Below are positions 7,153-16,570 of a stretch of DNA of 64,000 bases, piece after piece. Where the stretch lies: assembly GCF_007752535.1 (NCBI RefSeq), contig NZ_CP036426.1:2046001-2110000 (forward strand). Reading direction: 5' to 3'. The DNA is from Tautonia plasticadhaerens (GTDB lineage Bacteria > Planctomycetota > Planctomycetia > Isosphaerales > Isosphaeraceae). The first letter of the stretch is position 1. Every line of letters begins with the position of its first letter. The position numbers and the translations under genes are program-made. The notes under the pieces are model-generated. The model was not told the DNA's origin and searched no databases. It was given only the letters and a program-made list of their open reading frames with translations.

Positions 7153-8544
7153 ATGACGACCCCCTCCGAGAAGCAGCTCGCCGCCAACCGCCGCAACGCC
7201 CTCCGGTCCACCGGCCCCAGGACGGCCGAGGGCAAGCTCCGCAGCCGCCGCAACGGCCTGGCCCACGGCCTCGCCGCCCAGGTCGTCGTCCCCGAGGAGG
7301 ACCGCGCCGCCTTCGAGGCCCAGCTCGCCCGCTGGGACCGCGAGATGGGCCCGGCCAACGTCGTCGAACGCCACCTGGCCCGCCGCGCCGCCGCCAACTC
7401 GGTGAAGCTCGAACGCATCGAACGAGCACGGGAGCAGACCCGCCGCGAGGCCGCCTTGAAGGCCCTGGCCGGCTGGGAGAAGCGGCGCCAGGCCCGGGCC
7501 CGCCGCAAGGCCCAGGACCTCGCCCGGGATCCCAGCAACACGGTGCTCGACCTGGAGGGGACGGCCTTCGGCTGCGACTGGCTGATCCGCCGGTGGCAAT
7601 CGCTGGACGCCCCGCTGCAACTGGGCCAGGGCTGGGACCAGCGGACGGTGCTGAAGGCCCAGGCGCTGCTCGGCTTCCCGGACTACTTGCCCGGCCCCGA
7701 CGCGAACCGGGAGGTCCGACGGCTCTGGATCCTGGCCGCCGCCGCCTCGCCGACGCAGGTGACGGCGCTGCCCCGGCTGGAGGCCGAGGAGGGCTTGCCC
7801 ACCGACCCGGCGCACGCCCGGGCCTCCCTGAGCCGGTTCGTGGCCGAGCAGGTGCGGCGGCTCGAAGGGCTGCGGGTCGAGTCCTGGGAGGAGGTGGAAG
7901 GGCCCGAGGGCCGGGCCGTCGCGCTGCAGGCCGCGGCGGCCGACCCGTCGGGCGAGGGCCAGTTGATGCACCGCTACGAGGTGGCGGCCGACCGCTCGGC
8001 GAATGCCGCCGTCCGGCTGTTCCTGAACCTGCGGGAACGCCGGCGCCGGGAGCTGCTCGAATTGTCGAAGGAGGCCCGGCACAGCTCGATCCCCCGGGCC
8101 CCGGTGGGGGGCGGCTGGTGGTGCGAGGTCGACGCCGACCCGGCACCACCGGGATTCGAGCGGATCGGCGACGGCCCGCCGACCGGATCGATCGGGCCGG
8201 ATTCATCCCGCTCCTCCCCGAGCCCCTCGGCCGCCGTCCCGGCCGACGGCGACCCCGGCCGGCCCTCCTTCACCGTCGAGGCCCCGGCCGGGCCGGTCGC
8301 CTCGTCCCCCGGCCCGGCCGAGTCCGAGGCCCCTCGCGGAGCCCGGCCCGGGGAGGCCGGTGCGCCACGACGGAGCGAACCCATTTCCCCCGCGGATTCC
8401 GCCCCGGAATTCCATCGCAAACCACTCATCCAAAACAACTTGCGTAACGAAAGCAGGACGGTCCAATCCGAGGCGTCGTGGCGCACCGATCCCGCCCGGC
8501 GTCCCCCCCGGCCGGGCCGATCGCCGGCCGACCTCGGCCCCTGA
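7153..8544 (+). CDS. Planctomycete hypothetical protein with NALRSTGPRTAEGK motif
   Basis: 463 residues from the ATG at 7153. The N-terminus (residues ~8-35) carries the pattern NRRNALRSTGPRTAEGK followed by RRNGLAHGL, which heads a widespread family of uncharacterised proteins multiplied in planctomycetes and some other soil bacteria. It is followed by long charged helices (~45-115, many Arg/Glu/Ala) and a second conserved helix (LMHRYEVAADRSANAAVRLF, about 272-291). The last ~150 residues are Pro/Ser/Gly-rich and look disordered. The role is unknown; the basic N-terminus could bind nucleic acid, but that is speculation. It is the first chromosomal gene right of the cassette array. Confidence 0.7.
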   Translation: MTTPSEKQLAANRRNALRSTGPRTAEGKLRSRRNGLAHGLAAQVVVPEEDRAAFEAQLARWDREMGPANVVERHLARRAAANSVKLERIERAREQTRREAALKALAGWEKRRQARARRKAQDLARDPSNTVLDLEGTAFGCDWLIRRWQSLDAPLQLGQGWDQRTVLKAQALLGFPDYLPGPDANREVRRLWILAAAASPTQVTALPRLEAEEGLPTDPAHARASLSRFVAEQVRRLEGLRVESWEEVEGPEGRAVALQAAAADPSGEGQLMHRYEVAADRSANAAVRLFLNLRERRRRELLELSKEARHSSIPRAPVGGGWWCEVDADPAPPGFERIGDGPPTGSIGPDSSRSSPSPSAAVPADGDPGRPSFTVEAPAGPVASSPGPAESEAPRGARPGEAGAPRRSEPISPADSAPEFHRKPLIQNNLRNESRTVQSEASWRTDPARRPPRPGRSPADLGP

Positions 8545-8622
8545 CCCCCGTCGGGGCGGCGAGCCCCGGCCTCATCACCGTCCCCCTCGGCCCGAGGCGC
8601 CGGGCCTCGACCCCGCTACGCG

Positions 8623-8651
8623 TTGACACCTCGACCCGATGCGCCGATGAT
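8623..8651 (+). promoter_or_regulatory. Candidate sigma-70 promoter for the ceramidase-like gene
   Basis: TTGACA (8623-8628), a 17-base spacer and GATGAT (8646-8651), 80 bases before the ATG at 8732. The -35 is perfect and the -10 is weak. Confidence 0.4.
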
Positions 8652-8731
8652 CGGGCCCGGGACGCGGGGTCGACCGGCCGGACCTCGGACCGCACCGCTC
8701 ACGACCCGGACCGCCCGCCCGGAGGAGTACC

Positions 8732-10117
8732 ATGGGGATCACCCGCCGCATGCTGTTCTTACTCGGACTCCTCGCCTCGGCGCTGCACCCGGCCCCGACC
8801 GCCCTCGCCGGCGGGCACGGCGGCTGGAAGGCGGGGCTGGCGAAGGTCGTGATCACGCCCGAGCGGCCGATGTGGATGGCGGGATACGGCAATCGGACCG
8901 CCCCCTCCGAAGGCACCCTCCACGACATCTGGGCCAAGGCCCTGGCCCTCGAAGACGCCGAGGAGACCCGGGGGCTCCTGATCACCCTGGACCTCTGCGG
9001 CATCGACCGGGACTTCTCGATGGGCGTCCGCCGCGAGATCGCCCACCGACACGAGATCTCCCTCGACCGGATCGTCCTGGCCTGCTCGCACACGCACACC
9101 AGCCCGGTCGTGGGCTCGAACCTGATCACGATGTACCCGCTCGACGACGAGCAGCGGAAGCGGGTCGAGTCGTACACCGAGCTGCTCGGCGAGACGATCG
9201 TCGGCCTCGCGGGCGAGGCGATCGAGGACCTCTCGGAGGTCCACCTCTCCTGGGGACGGGGCGAGGCCGGCTTCGCCGTCAACCGCCGGGAGAACGTCCA
9301 GGACCGGGCCGAGGAACTGCGGGAGGCGATGGCCCTGAAGGGCCCGGTCGACCACGACGTGCCGGTGCTCGTCCTCAGGGCGGGCGACGAGGTGCGCGGC
9401 GTCGTCTTCGGCTACGCCTGCCACTGCACCACGCTGTCGATCAACCACTTCTCCGGCGACTACGCCGGATTCGCCATGATGGAGCTGGAGCGGGAGTACC
9501 CCGAGGCCACGGCCCTGTTCGTCGCCGGGTGCGGCGCCGACCAGAACCCGCTGCCCCGGCGTTCCGTCGAGCTGGCCGAGAAATACGGCAAGAAGCTCGC
9601 CGGGGCCGTCAAGCGGACCGTGAAGGGCCACCTCCGGCCAATCCTGGGCGGCCTGCAGTCGGCCTACGGCGAGACCGACCTCGCATTCGCCCCCGTGCCG
9701 GATCGGTCCCATTGGGAGCGGGAGGCGGAGTCCGAGACCTTCGCCGTGGCCAATCGGGCACGGGCCTTCCTGGGGCGGCTGGACCGCGGGGAGACGCTCC
9801 CCGGCTCGTATCCGTACCCGGTCCAGGTCTGGAGGCTGGGCGGCCTCACCTGGATCTTCCTCGGCGGCGAGGTGGTGGTCGACTACGCGCTGCGGATCAA
9901 GCGGAACCTCGGCCCCGACACGTTCGTCTCGGCCTACTGCAACGACGTGATGGCGTATATCCCGTCGCTCCGGGTCCTGGAGGAGGGGGGGTACGAGGGG
10001 GAGACCGCCATGATCTACTACGGCCAGCCGGGCCCCTGGGCCGAGGACGTGGAGGAGCGCGTCATCGCCGAGGTCAATCGGCTCGTGCGGAAGGTCGGCG
10101 GCGGGCCGGGGTCCTGA
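8732..10117 (+). CDS. Neutral/alkaline ceramidase-like exported protein
   Basis: 461 residues with a strong GGAGGAG upstream of the ATG. A signal peptide covers residues ~1-27. The rest matches the N-terminal domain of neutral/alkaline non-lysosomal ceramidases: KVVITPERPMWMAGYGNR near the start, the metal-site motif CSHTHTSP (~117-124), GYACHCTTL (~227) and GCGADQNP (~266). In true ceramidases the last motif includes the catalytic serine; here that position is not serine. Planctomycetes carry many such paralogues and ceramide hydrolysis is unproven for them. It likely acts in the periplasm on an amide or ester. It stands alone, followed by a convergent transporter gene. Confidence 0.78.
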   Translation: MGITRRMLFLLGLLASALHPAPTALAGGHGGWKAGLAKVVITPERPMWMAGYGNRTAPSEGTLHDIWAKALALEDAEETRGLLITLDLCGIDRDFSMGVRREIAHRHEISLDRIVLACSHTHTSPVVGSNLITMYPLDDEQRKRVESYTELLGETIVGLAGEAIEDLSEVHLSWGRGEAGFAVNRRENVQDRAEELREAMALKGPVDHDVPVLVLRAGDEVRGVVFGYACHCTTLSINHFSGDYAGFAMMELEREYPEATALFVAGCGADQNPLPRRSVELAEKYGKKLAGAVKRTVKGHLRPILGGLQSAYGETDLAFAPVPDRSHWEREAESETFAVANRARAFLGRLDRGETLPGSYPYPVQVWRLGGLTWIFLGGEVVVDYALRIKRNLGPDTFVSAYCNDVMAYIPSLRVLEEGGYEGETAMIYYGQPGPWAEDVEERVIAEVNRLVRKVGGGPGS

Positions 10118-10166
10118 TCCTCACCGGGCCGTCCCGGGATGGAGTCCCCCCGGGCCTCGGCGGGCC

Positions 10167-11507
10167 TCAGCGGGACCGGGCCGGGTCGAGTTGCCCCTCG
10201 GCCCGGTCGGTCGGGGCCGACGGCCGCCCGAGCCGGTTGAGCAGCCCGCTGGCGCCCAGCAGCAGCGCGACCGTCCCGCAGACGACCCCCGAGGCGAGCA
10301 GGATCGGCCCCACCCCGAACCACTGGGCCAGCCTCCCCGTCAGCAGGGCGCCCATCGGCACCGAGCCGGAGAAGACGATCATCCAGACCCCGGCCACCCG
10401 GCCCCGGAGGGCGTCGGGCACGTCGAGCTGGATCATCGTCTGGATCGACGAGGTGAACGTGATCGCCCCGAACCCGGCCCCCAGCAGGCAGGTCATGGCC
10501 GAGGCCGTCGGCCACCACGAGGGGGACCGGGTGCCGAGCGCCCCGGGCAGGGTCCCCATCCCCGAGAGCGACAGGGAGAACAGCCCCAGGCCGAGCACGA
10601 TGAGCACCTCCCGCCTGACCCTCCCGCCGACCCTGGCCGCGCAGAGCGCCCCCGCCACCGCCCCGGCCCCGCCGCTCGCCAGCAGGGCCGAGTAGCCGAG
10701 GGCCCCGAGGCCGATCGAGTCCCGGGCGTAGGCCGAGAGCATCGCGTTGTAGCCCATCCCCGCGACCCCGAAGAAGGCCATCAGGCCGAAGAGGCAGGCC
10801 ACCCGGCGGTCCCGCTTCAGGTAGCCGAGGCCGCCGAGCACGTCCCCCGGCCCCTGGCCCGACCGGACGTGGTGCGACGGCCGGGCCGGGATCGACAGGA
10901 CCGCGGCGATCGCGGCCAGGAAGCTCAGAGCGTTCAGCACGAATGGCGCCCCCTGGCCCAGCCACGCCAGGCAGACCCCCGCCAACGCCGGGCCGACCAC
11001 CCGGGAGGCGTTGAACAGCCCGACGTTCAGGGCGATCGCGTTCCCCAGGTGCTCCCGGCCGACCAGCTCGTAGAGGAAGACCTGCCGCGCCGGCATCTCG
11101 AAGACGTTCCCCACCCGGGCCATCGCCAGGAGGGCGATGAGTTGCCAGAGTCGGATGGACCCGGTGTTGAAGAGGGTCGCCAGCGTGACCGCCAACGCCA
11201 GCTGCACGAGCTGGGTCGCCAGGACGGTCGAGCGGGGTGCCGTCCGGTCGGCCAGGGCCCCGGCGAAGAGGCCGACGAGCAGCCCCGGCAGCAGGTTCGC
11301 CGCCTCGACCACCCCGAGCCAGAGTTCCGATCGCGTCAGGTCGTAGACGATCCAGTTGACCGCCGCCGCCTGCATCCAGGTCCCGACGAGGCTGACCCCG
11401 TGGCCGATGTAGAACTTCCGGTAGTCCCGATTCTCGGCCAGTGCCTCGAACGTCCGTGGCCTCCCCCGCCGGGGCCGAGGGTCTTCCGAGTTCGGGGCGG
11501 AGGCCAT
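10167..11507 (-). CDS. MFS exporter (EntS/MFS_3 type)
   Basis: 446 residues from the ATG at 11507; the frame is open further upstream but that part is Pro/Arg-rich and not protein-like. It has about 11-12 transmembrane segments beginning at residue ~35 (FYIGHGVSLVGTWMQAAAVN, the typical MFS_3 start) and the A-motif-like GALADRTAPR after helix 2. The family includes EntS, the enterobactin exporter, and drug or macrolide efflux proteins. There is no siderophore or resistance gene beside it, so the substrate is open. It converges with the ceramidase-like gene, whose end is 49 bases away. Confidence 0.82.
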   Translation of the reverse strand: MASAPNSEDPRPRRGRPRTFEALAENRDYRKFYIGHGVSLVGTWMQAAAVNWIVYDLTRSELWLGVVEAANLLPGLLVGLFAGALADRTAPRSTVLATQLVQLALAVTLATLFNTGSIRLWQLIALLAMARVGNVFEMPARQVFLYELVGREHLGNAIALNVGLFNASRVVGPALAGVCLAWLGQGAPFVLNALSFLAAIAAVLSIPARPSHHVRSGQGPGDVLGGLGYLKRDRRVACLFGLMAFFGVAGMGYNAMLSAYARDSIGLGALGYSALLASGGAGAVAGALCAARVGGRVRREVLIVLGLGLFSLSLSGMGTLPGALGTRSPSWWPTASAMTCLLGAGFGAITFTSSIQTMIQLDVPDALRGRVAGVWMIVFSGSVPMGALLTGRLAQWFGVGPILLASGVVCGTVALLLGASGLLNRLGRPSAPTDRAEGQLDPARSR

Positions 11508-11732
11508 GGGCGCTCGGGGGAGGATCTTCGGTTCGGGACGGGGACCGGCCGCTCGGGCCGCCCCATTATCGTCCCGATCGGCCCGTCCGGCAATCTCGGC
11601 GACGACCTCGGCCCGTCCCGGGCGGGGCGGCGGGGCGGTGGTCGCGGGAGGACTGCCGGCGGGCACACGGCGACGGGGACGGATCCGGGATCGACCTTCT
11701 TCGCTCCGAATTCGCCCGGCGGGCGACCGCGT

Positions 11733-13250
11733 TCAACCCTTCGGCTCCGACCGGGAGCGGAGCCGACCCACCCCCTCGATCCCCAGGAACAGGACGAAGG
11801 CGACGAGGTACGCGAACACGGCCATCGGCAGCCATCGGGCCTCACCCGGCGAGGGGCCCATCCGGGCGACGATAGGCAGCAGGCCGACGACCGAGCCGAC
11901 CCCCCAGCCGATCAGGCCCCCCGGGCGGAACCCCGGGCGGGGGCCGGGCCAGCCGGATCGAGTCGTGAGGAGGTCGGCGCAGAGGATCCCGAGCATCGGG
12001 GCCATCACCCCGGCGGTCAGGTCGAGCACGAGCGGGACATTCGCCGAGAGCCCGTTGACCATCAGCGGGAAGGCCACCAGCGCCCCGACCACCCCCCACG
12101 CCCATCGCCGGGGACGGCCTCGGATCGCCTCCAGCCGATTGCCGTAGGAGTAGGCCGCGTAGACCGCCGAGGCGAGCGACCCCAGGCCCAGCACGATCAG
12201 CCCCACCGCGCCGGGGATGCCCCCGATCCGCCGCTCGTAGACCGTACCGAGGGTGTAGGCGGGGGACAGGGCGGGCTCGGGCAGCATCCGGCCCCGGACG
12301 GCCGGGGCGAAGTCGGGGGCGTCGAGGTCGATTGGGGCCGAAGGCCCCGAGGTGGGCTCCTCGGGACCCTCGGGGGCGATCTTCCGGCCGATCGACCCGG
12401 CCACGGTCAGCACGGCGATCGTGGCGACGATCGCCGAGGCGAGGCCGACGCCGACCACGCCCGACAGCACCACGTCGCGTCTCCCCCGGAGCGTCGCCCC
12501 CCAGTTGACCGCCTGGGCGCAGACCGTCGCCGAGAAGCCGAAGACGAGCTGGGTCATGGCCCAGAAGGCGGGCCACTCGGCCCAGGTCGCACCCAGCGCC
12601 GGGTCGGCCGCGGCCTCCCGATAGACGGGGAGCCCGGGGAAGGACCAGAGCATCGCCCCGGACAGCGCCGCCGCGATGAAGATCGGATAGACGACCATCA
12701 GCGCGGCGATCCATCGGATGAAGCGGGTCGCCACCAGCGCAGAGGCGATCCCCCAGAGCAGGACGCTGGCGGCGTAGACGGTGCTCCCGTGGATCTGCCC
12801 CCCCTCACCGGGGGGACGCACGTCCTCCGGGTCGATCAGGCCGGCGGCCAGCAGGCCCCGGAGGTTGAACTCGACGGCGTAGTGCACCGCCACCGCGAAC
12901 CAGAGGATCTGCACCAGCCCCAGCACCAGTCCCGGCACGAGCGCCGACCCCCGCACCCCGAACGCGGAGGTCGCCGCGACCATCAGCGGCATCCTCGTCC
13001 GCATCCCCTGCGTCGCCGCCGGCAGGAAGAGCAGGACGCAGGAGAGCAGGCCGCCGAGGGCGGCGCCGCCGACCGCCGCCGGCAGTCCGCCGAAGGCCAG
13101 GGTGGTCGTCGCGAGCTGGTCGGAGTACGCCACCCAGAGGTAGGCCGAGATGAGGACGCCGGCCAGTTGCGCCGACCAGATCTGACGCCGTCCCGACGGC
13201 CGCTCCATCGCCTTGCGGAGCCGGGGGGGGAGGTCGCTTCGAAGGCTCAT
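11733..13250 (-). CDS. Purine-cytosine permease-family (NCS1-like) transporter
   Basis: 505 residues from the ATG at 13250. About 12 hydrophobic segments; the early helices (IWSAQLAGVLISAYLWVAYS, then LATTTLAFGGLPAAVGGAAL) and the later LMVNGLSANVPLVLDL resemble the NCS1/CodB group of nucleobase permeases. A hydrophilic Pro/Glu-rich loop (about residues 335-375) is longer than in CodB. Nucleobase uptake is the family expectation; the real substrate is unknown. It lies downstream of the MFS gene at 13395 on the same strand, but a strong hairpin (13302-13352) in the 144-base gap suggests separate transcription. Confidence 0.68.
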   Translation of the reverse strand: MSLRSDLPPRLRKAMERPSGRRQIWSAQLAGVLISAYLWVAYSDQLATTTLAFGGLPAAVGGAALGGLLSCVLLFLPAATQGMRTRMPLMVAATSAFGVRGSALVPGLVLGLVQILWFAVAVHYAVEFNLRGLLAAGLIDPEDVRPPGEGGQIHGSTVYAASVLLWGIASALVATRFIRWIAALMVVYPIFIAAALSGAMLWSFPGLPVYREAAADPALGATWAEWPAFWAMTQLVFGFSATVCAQAVNWGATLRGRRDVVLSGVVGVGLASAIVATIAVLTVAGSIGRKIAPEGPEEPTSGPSAPIDLDAPDFAPAVRGRMLPEPALSPAYTLGTVYERRIGGIPGAVGLIVLGLGSLASAVYAAYSYGNRLEAIRGRPRRWAWGVVGALVAFPLMVNGLSANVPLVLDLTAGVMAPMLGILCADLLTTRSGWPGPRPGFRPGGLIGWGVGSVVGLLPIVARMGPSPGEARWLPMAVFAYLVAFVLFLGIEGVGRLRSRSEPKG

Positions 13251-13301
13251 GGACCGTCTCGCCTGGGATCGGACGGCGACCCGGAGGGCCCACCAACGGG
13301 C

Positions 13302-13352
13302 GAGGGCAGGGCCCCGGCGCCATCCGCCGGGGATGGGCCGGGCCCTGCCCTC
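13302..13352 (-). terminator. Nested hairpin between two transporter genes
   Basis: A perfect 13-bp inverted repeat (GAGGGCAGGGCCC at 13302-13314, GGGCCCTGCCCTC at 13340-13352) encloses a second one (CCCCGGCG/CGCCGGGG). It lies downstream of the MFS gene and has no T run. It is probably a transcription terminator or mRNA-stabilising structure. Confidence 0.45.
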
Positions 13353-13394
13353 CGAGATCGCTCGGGCCATCCTACCATCGGCCCGGTTCGGGCG

Positions 13395-15065
13395 TCACAT
13401 CTCGGCCGGGCCGGCGACGCCCCCGGTCATCATCTGCTCCTCCTCCTTGTCGGTCACCAGGATCTGGGGCTTGTAGCCGCCCTGGGACCGGTAGAAGAGG
13501 ATCAGGATCACGTAGCTAACGAACATGATGCAGGGGAAGATCGCCACCGTCATCAGGGCGTTCTTCTTGGCGGCGTCCCGGATGCCGGTGACCGTCGCCA
13601 GCTGCTCGGGGGGGAGCTGGTCCACCCGGTCCTGGATCAGCGGCCGGTAGGTGCCGAAGACGCTCAGCCGCTCCTCCCCCACCACCTTCTCGTAGACGGC
13701 CGGGTCGGCCTCCGCGAGCTGCTCGACCGCCTCCCGGTCCTGGATGTTCCCCAGCAGCGGATTGCCCAGCACGCCGACCGAGAGCATCCCCACGCCGGCG
13801 ATCGTGTTCAGGGTCATGGCGCCGCCCCGGGGGTACTGCTCGGCCACCACGCCGAGCATCGTCGGCCAGAAGAAGGTCTTGCCGAAGCCGTAGACGGTGG
13901 CCGCGCCGAGGATCACCACGCCGGTCGCCTTGGACAGGAAGACCAGACCGATCGCCGCCAGCACGGCGCTCACGGCCAGCAGCCCCAGCGGCGAGATCCG
14001 GTGGACGATCGGCCCCGCGAAGAACCGGAGGATGAGCATGATCAGCGACGTGTAGACCAGCACCCAGCCCGGGTGCAGGCTCCGGCTGGTCATCTCCGGC
14101 TCCATCAGCGAGGTGATCCAGCTGTCGGTGCCCAGCTCGGTGGTGGCCAGCGGGATCATGATCAGCAGCAGGAAGATGAACACCGGGCGGCCGAGCGACT
14201 GGACGTAGGCGCCGTAGGCCCCGGTCAGCACGGCGACGATCGCCAGCCGGGCGATCAGGACCCCCGAGTCGCCCATCCCCTGGAAGAGCAACCCCGACTC
14301 CTGGAAGACCCGGGTCACCTCCCAGACGATCATCACCGAGACGATCAGGGCCCCGAGGATGCCGACCTGCTGGAGCATCGCCTTGTACGACACCCCGGCC
14401 GCCACGCGCTCCGACACCGGGAACCGCTGCGGGAGCATCAACACGCCGTAGGCGATCACCGGGAGGAACACCAGCGCCACCTTCCACTGCCAGCCGATCG
14501 CCCCGCCGACGGCCCGGCCGATCACCCCCTCGTCGCTCATGGCGATCGTCAGGATGCCGCCCAGCACCAGGCCCCCCGGCCAGCCCGCGTGCAGGATGTT
14601 CAGCCACTTCGTCCTGGCGCCGGGGAATAACGTGGCCACCACCGGGTTGATCACCGCCTCCACCGTGCCGTTGCCCAACGCCATGATGAACGAGCCGATG
14701 TAGAGGACCCAGTAGCCCCGGATCCCCAGGGTCGTCTGGAGCGTCTCGGCGAAGAAGAGGATCACCGCGGCGGCCAGGTGGGTGGCGAAGGCGAACGCCA
14801 TCGCCTTCCCGTAACCGATCTTGTCGATGATGAGGCTGAAGAGGACGATGCTGATGGCGAACGGCCAGAGGCCGACGCCGAAAATCTCCCCCTTCTCCGT
14901 CTCGGTGAGTCCGAAGTCGCGCTGCCACTCGTCCATGATCAGGGCGCGGATGATGAAGGCGAACGCCGTGGCGATCAGGGCGATGAAGCAGGACCAGAAG
15001 AGGAACAGGTCCCGGGAGCCGACCTTGGCGGCGGCCGGGACGTCATGGTCGTCGTGGAGGCTCAT
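13395..15065 (-). CDS. Major facilitator superfamily transporter (planctomycete type)
   Basis: 556 residues from the ATG at 15065, about 12 transmembrane helices starting at residue ~20 (FLFWSCFIALIATAFAFIIR). After helix 2 the segment SLIIDKIGYGKAM carries the MFS cytoplasmic-loop pattern. A ~60-residue hydrophilic stretch (GNIQDREAVEQLAEADPAVY ... IRDAAKKNALM, ~460-510) interrupts the last two helices, which is unusual. The protein ends with an acidic tail. Related planctomycete proteins are annotated as sugar or general MFS transporters; the substrate is unknown. Confidence 0.78.
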   Translation of the reverse strand: MSLHDDHDVPAAAKVGSRDLFLFWSCFIALIATAFAFIIRALIMDEWQRDFGLTETEKGEIFGVGLWPFAISIVLFSLIIDKIGYGKAMAFAFATHLAAAVILFFAETLQTTLGIRGYWVLYIGSFIMALGNGTVEAVINPVVATLFPGARTKWLNILHAGWPGGLVLGGILTIAMSDEGVIGRAVGGAIGWQWKVALVFLPVIAYGVLMLPQRFPVSERVAAGVSYKAMLQQVGILGALIVSVMIVWEVTRVFQESGLLFQGMGDSGVLIARLAIVAVLTGAYGAYVQSLGRPVFIFLLLIMIPLATTELGTDSWITSLMEPEMTSRSLHPGWVLVYTSLIMLILRFFAGPIVHRISPLGLLAVSAVLAAIGLVFLSKATGVVILGAATVYGFGKTFFWPTMLGVVAEQYPRGGAMTLNTIAGVGMLSVGVLGNPLLGNIQDREAVEQLAEADPAVYEKVVGEERLSVFGTYRPLIQDRVDQLPPEQLATVTGIRDAAKKNALMTVAIFPCIMFVSYVILILFYRSQGGYKPQILVTDKEEEQMMTGGVAGPAEM

Positions 15066-15337
15066 GCGATCGGCTCCCAGGAAATCGGGGCGAGCGGGCC
15101 GGGCGCGGTCCGAGCCGGGCGACGGGCCGGACGGCCCTCGCCGAGGTGAACGACCGCCGAGGGACGACCCGGCCCGGCAACGAGTTCGGGTGGACAGTGC
15201 GATATGGCAACGTCTTACCCGAGCGGGCCGGTACAATCAATGATCCGTCGTCGGTCGCCGATCGGGTTCGACCGGCTCGACCCGTCGCACGAGGCGGGAC
15301 GGCCCGAAGGCCCCCGGCGAGAGAGGAGCGATGCCCG

Positions 15338-15784
15338 ATGAGCCGGACCCTGACCGCGTCCCCGTCCGAGGAGGGCGGCCGTCGCCGTCCCCGGATCGGC
15401 CGGGTCGCCGCCTACGCCTGGGCGTCGCCCACCTCGATTGTGGGCCTGACCGCCGGGGCCTTGACGCTCTGCACCGGGGGCCGGGCGCAGCTCCGGTCCG
15501 GGGCGATCGAGTTCCACGGCGGCTTCTCCGACTGGTTCCTCCGACGCTGTGCCGGCGCCGCCGCGATGACCCTCGGCCACGTCATCATCGGCCGGGATTG
15601 CGGCTGCCTCGACGGCTGCCGGGACCACGAACAGGCGCACGTCCGCCAGGTCGAGCGCTGGGGCCCCGCCTTCATCCCCGCCTACCTCGTCGCCAGCGGG
15701 ATCGCCTGGGCGAGGGGGGAGCACTACTACCTCGACAACTGGTTCGAGCGCGACGCCCGGCGGTCCTGCGGCGAGGGCTGGTGA
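15338..15784 (+). CDS. Small membrane-associated protein with HExxHxxxxE motif
   Basis: 148 residues; the ATG at 15338 follows GAGAGGAG. Hydrophobic segment at ~28-46. The conserved core is CRDHEQAHVRQVERWGPAFI: H97, E98, H101 and E106 form an HExxH with a glutamate five residues on, a plausible zinc site. This short family occurs in cyanobacteria and planctomycetes without known function; ERWGPAF and a DNxFERDA tail are its constant parts. Two Cys (C88, C90) and C94 lie just before the motif. It is transcribed divergently from the MFS gene with a 272-base gap. Confidence 0.68.
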   Translation: MSRTLTASPSEEGGRRRPRIGRVAAYAWASPTSIVGLTAGALTLCTGGRAQLRSGAIEFHGGFSDWFLRRCAGAAAMTLGHVIIGRDCGCLDGCRDHEQAHVRQVERWGPAFIPAYLVASGIAWARGEHYYLDNWFERDARRSCGEGW

Positions 15785-15832
15785 GCGGGACGCACGCCGG
15801 CCGATCTCGGCGGCGGTGAAGCCGCGTCGGGA

Positions 15833-16570
15833 TCAGCCCCCGAAGAGCGTGCCGATCAGGCCCCGTTCCTTGGTCCCCGGCACGACCACCCGATCGCCCG
15901 GGAAGATCTGGTAGTTCGTCGTGGTGTCCCCCCGGTCCCGGATCGCCTCCCAGTCGATCCGGAGGACCAGGTCGGGATGACCGAGCGGCCGGGGTCGGGA
16001 GAGGTAGGCTTTTTCCGGGAGGCTGTTGGCCTTGAGCCCGGCCTGGAGGATCGCCTGGAGCACCGTCTCGCCGCCGTTGATCGGCACGGCACCCTGGCTG
16101 GAGACGGCACCCATGACGTAGTAGACCTTGCTCCGGGTCGTGCTCGCCAGCCGGACGGCGACCTCGATCGGGTCGTCCGGCTCCTCGGCCGTCTGGAGTG
16201 CCCGGGCCGACAGCCTCCGGGACACCGCCTGCTCGGCCTGGGCCAGGGTCAGGCCGGAGACGTACACGTCCCCGGCAAGGCCGAGGTCGATCAGCCCGTC
16301 GGCCTGGACGGTCACGAGCCGCTGCGCCGAGTCGACCGACGAGGGGCTGACGATCACTTCCAACTCGTCGGGCGGCTCGATCACGTAGGGCGGGGTCGTG
16401 ACCTTGTTCAGCTCCCGGGGCTGGGCCAGGTCGACCACGCCGTACTGGGGGATCCGGCGCTCTTCCTTGCGGCGCTGGAGGGCGCAGCCCGAGTCGAGGG
16501 CGAGCAATGCGAGCCCGATGGCCGCACCGAGCCGGGCGGTTCGCAGCGGATCTCCCCCGCGGACGGTCAT
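15833..16570 (-). CDS. Polysaccharide export lipoprotein (Poly_export/SLBB type)
   Basis: 245 residues from the ATG at 16570. A lipobox (ALLALDSGC, Cys ~33) makes it a lipoprotein. The Poly_export domain begins at YVIEPPDELEVIV (~52) and runs to ~150, followed by an SLBB-like part (VYYVMGAVSSQGAVPINGGE) and the closing FPGDRVVVPGT. This is the architecture of short Wza relatives, which line the outer-membrane exit of exopolysaccharide machines. No glycosyltransferase or chain-length kinase neighbours, so it may serve an unlinked locus. It is divergent from the phosphodiesterase gene. Confidence 0.83.
   Translation of the reverse strand: MTVRGGDPLRTARLGAAIGLALLALDSGCALQRRKEERRIPQYGVVDLAQPRELNKVTTPPYVIEPPDELEVIVSPSSVDSAQRLVTVQADGLIDLGLAGDVYVSGLTLAQAEQAVSRRLSARALQTAEEPDDPIEVAVRLASTTRSKVYYVMGAVSSQGAVPINGGETVLQAILQAGLKANSLPEKAYLSRPRPLGHPDLVLRIDWEAIRDRGDTTTNYQIFPGDRVVVPGTKERGLIGTLFGG

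Noticed and set aside
13302-13352. Large hairpin as another attC site
   Set aside because: It lacks the RYYYAAC/GTTRRRY cores, and lies between ordinary chromosomal genes.
10191-14630. 1479-codon open frame on the plus strand
   Set aside because: It runs antisense through three transporter genes with clear membrane topology. Its translation is Arg/Pro/Gly/His-rich without domains, the usual shadow in very high-GC DNA.
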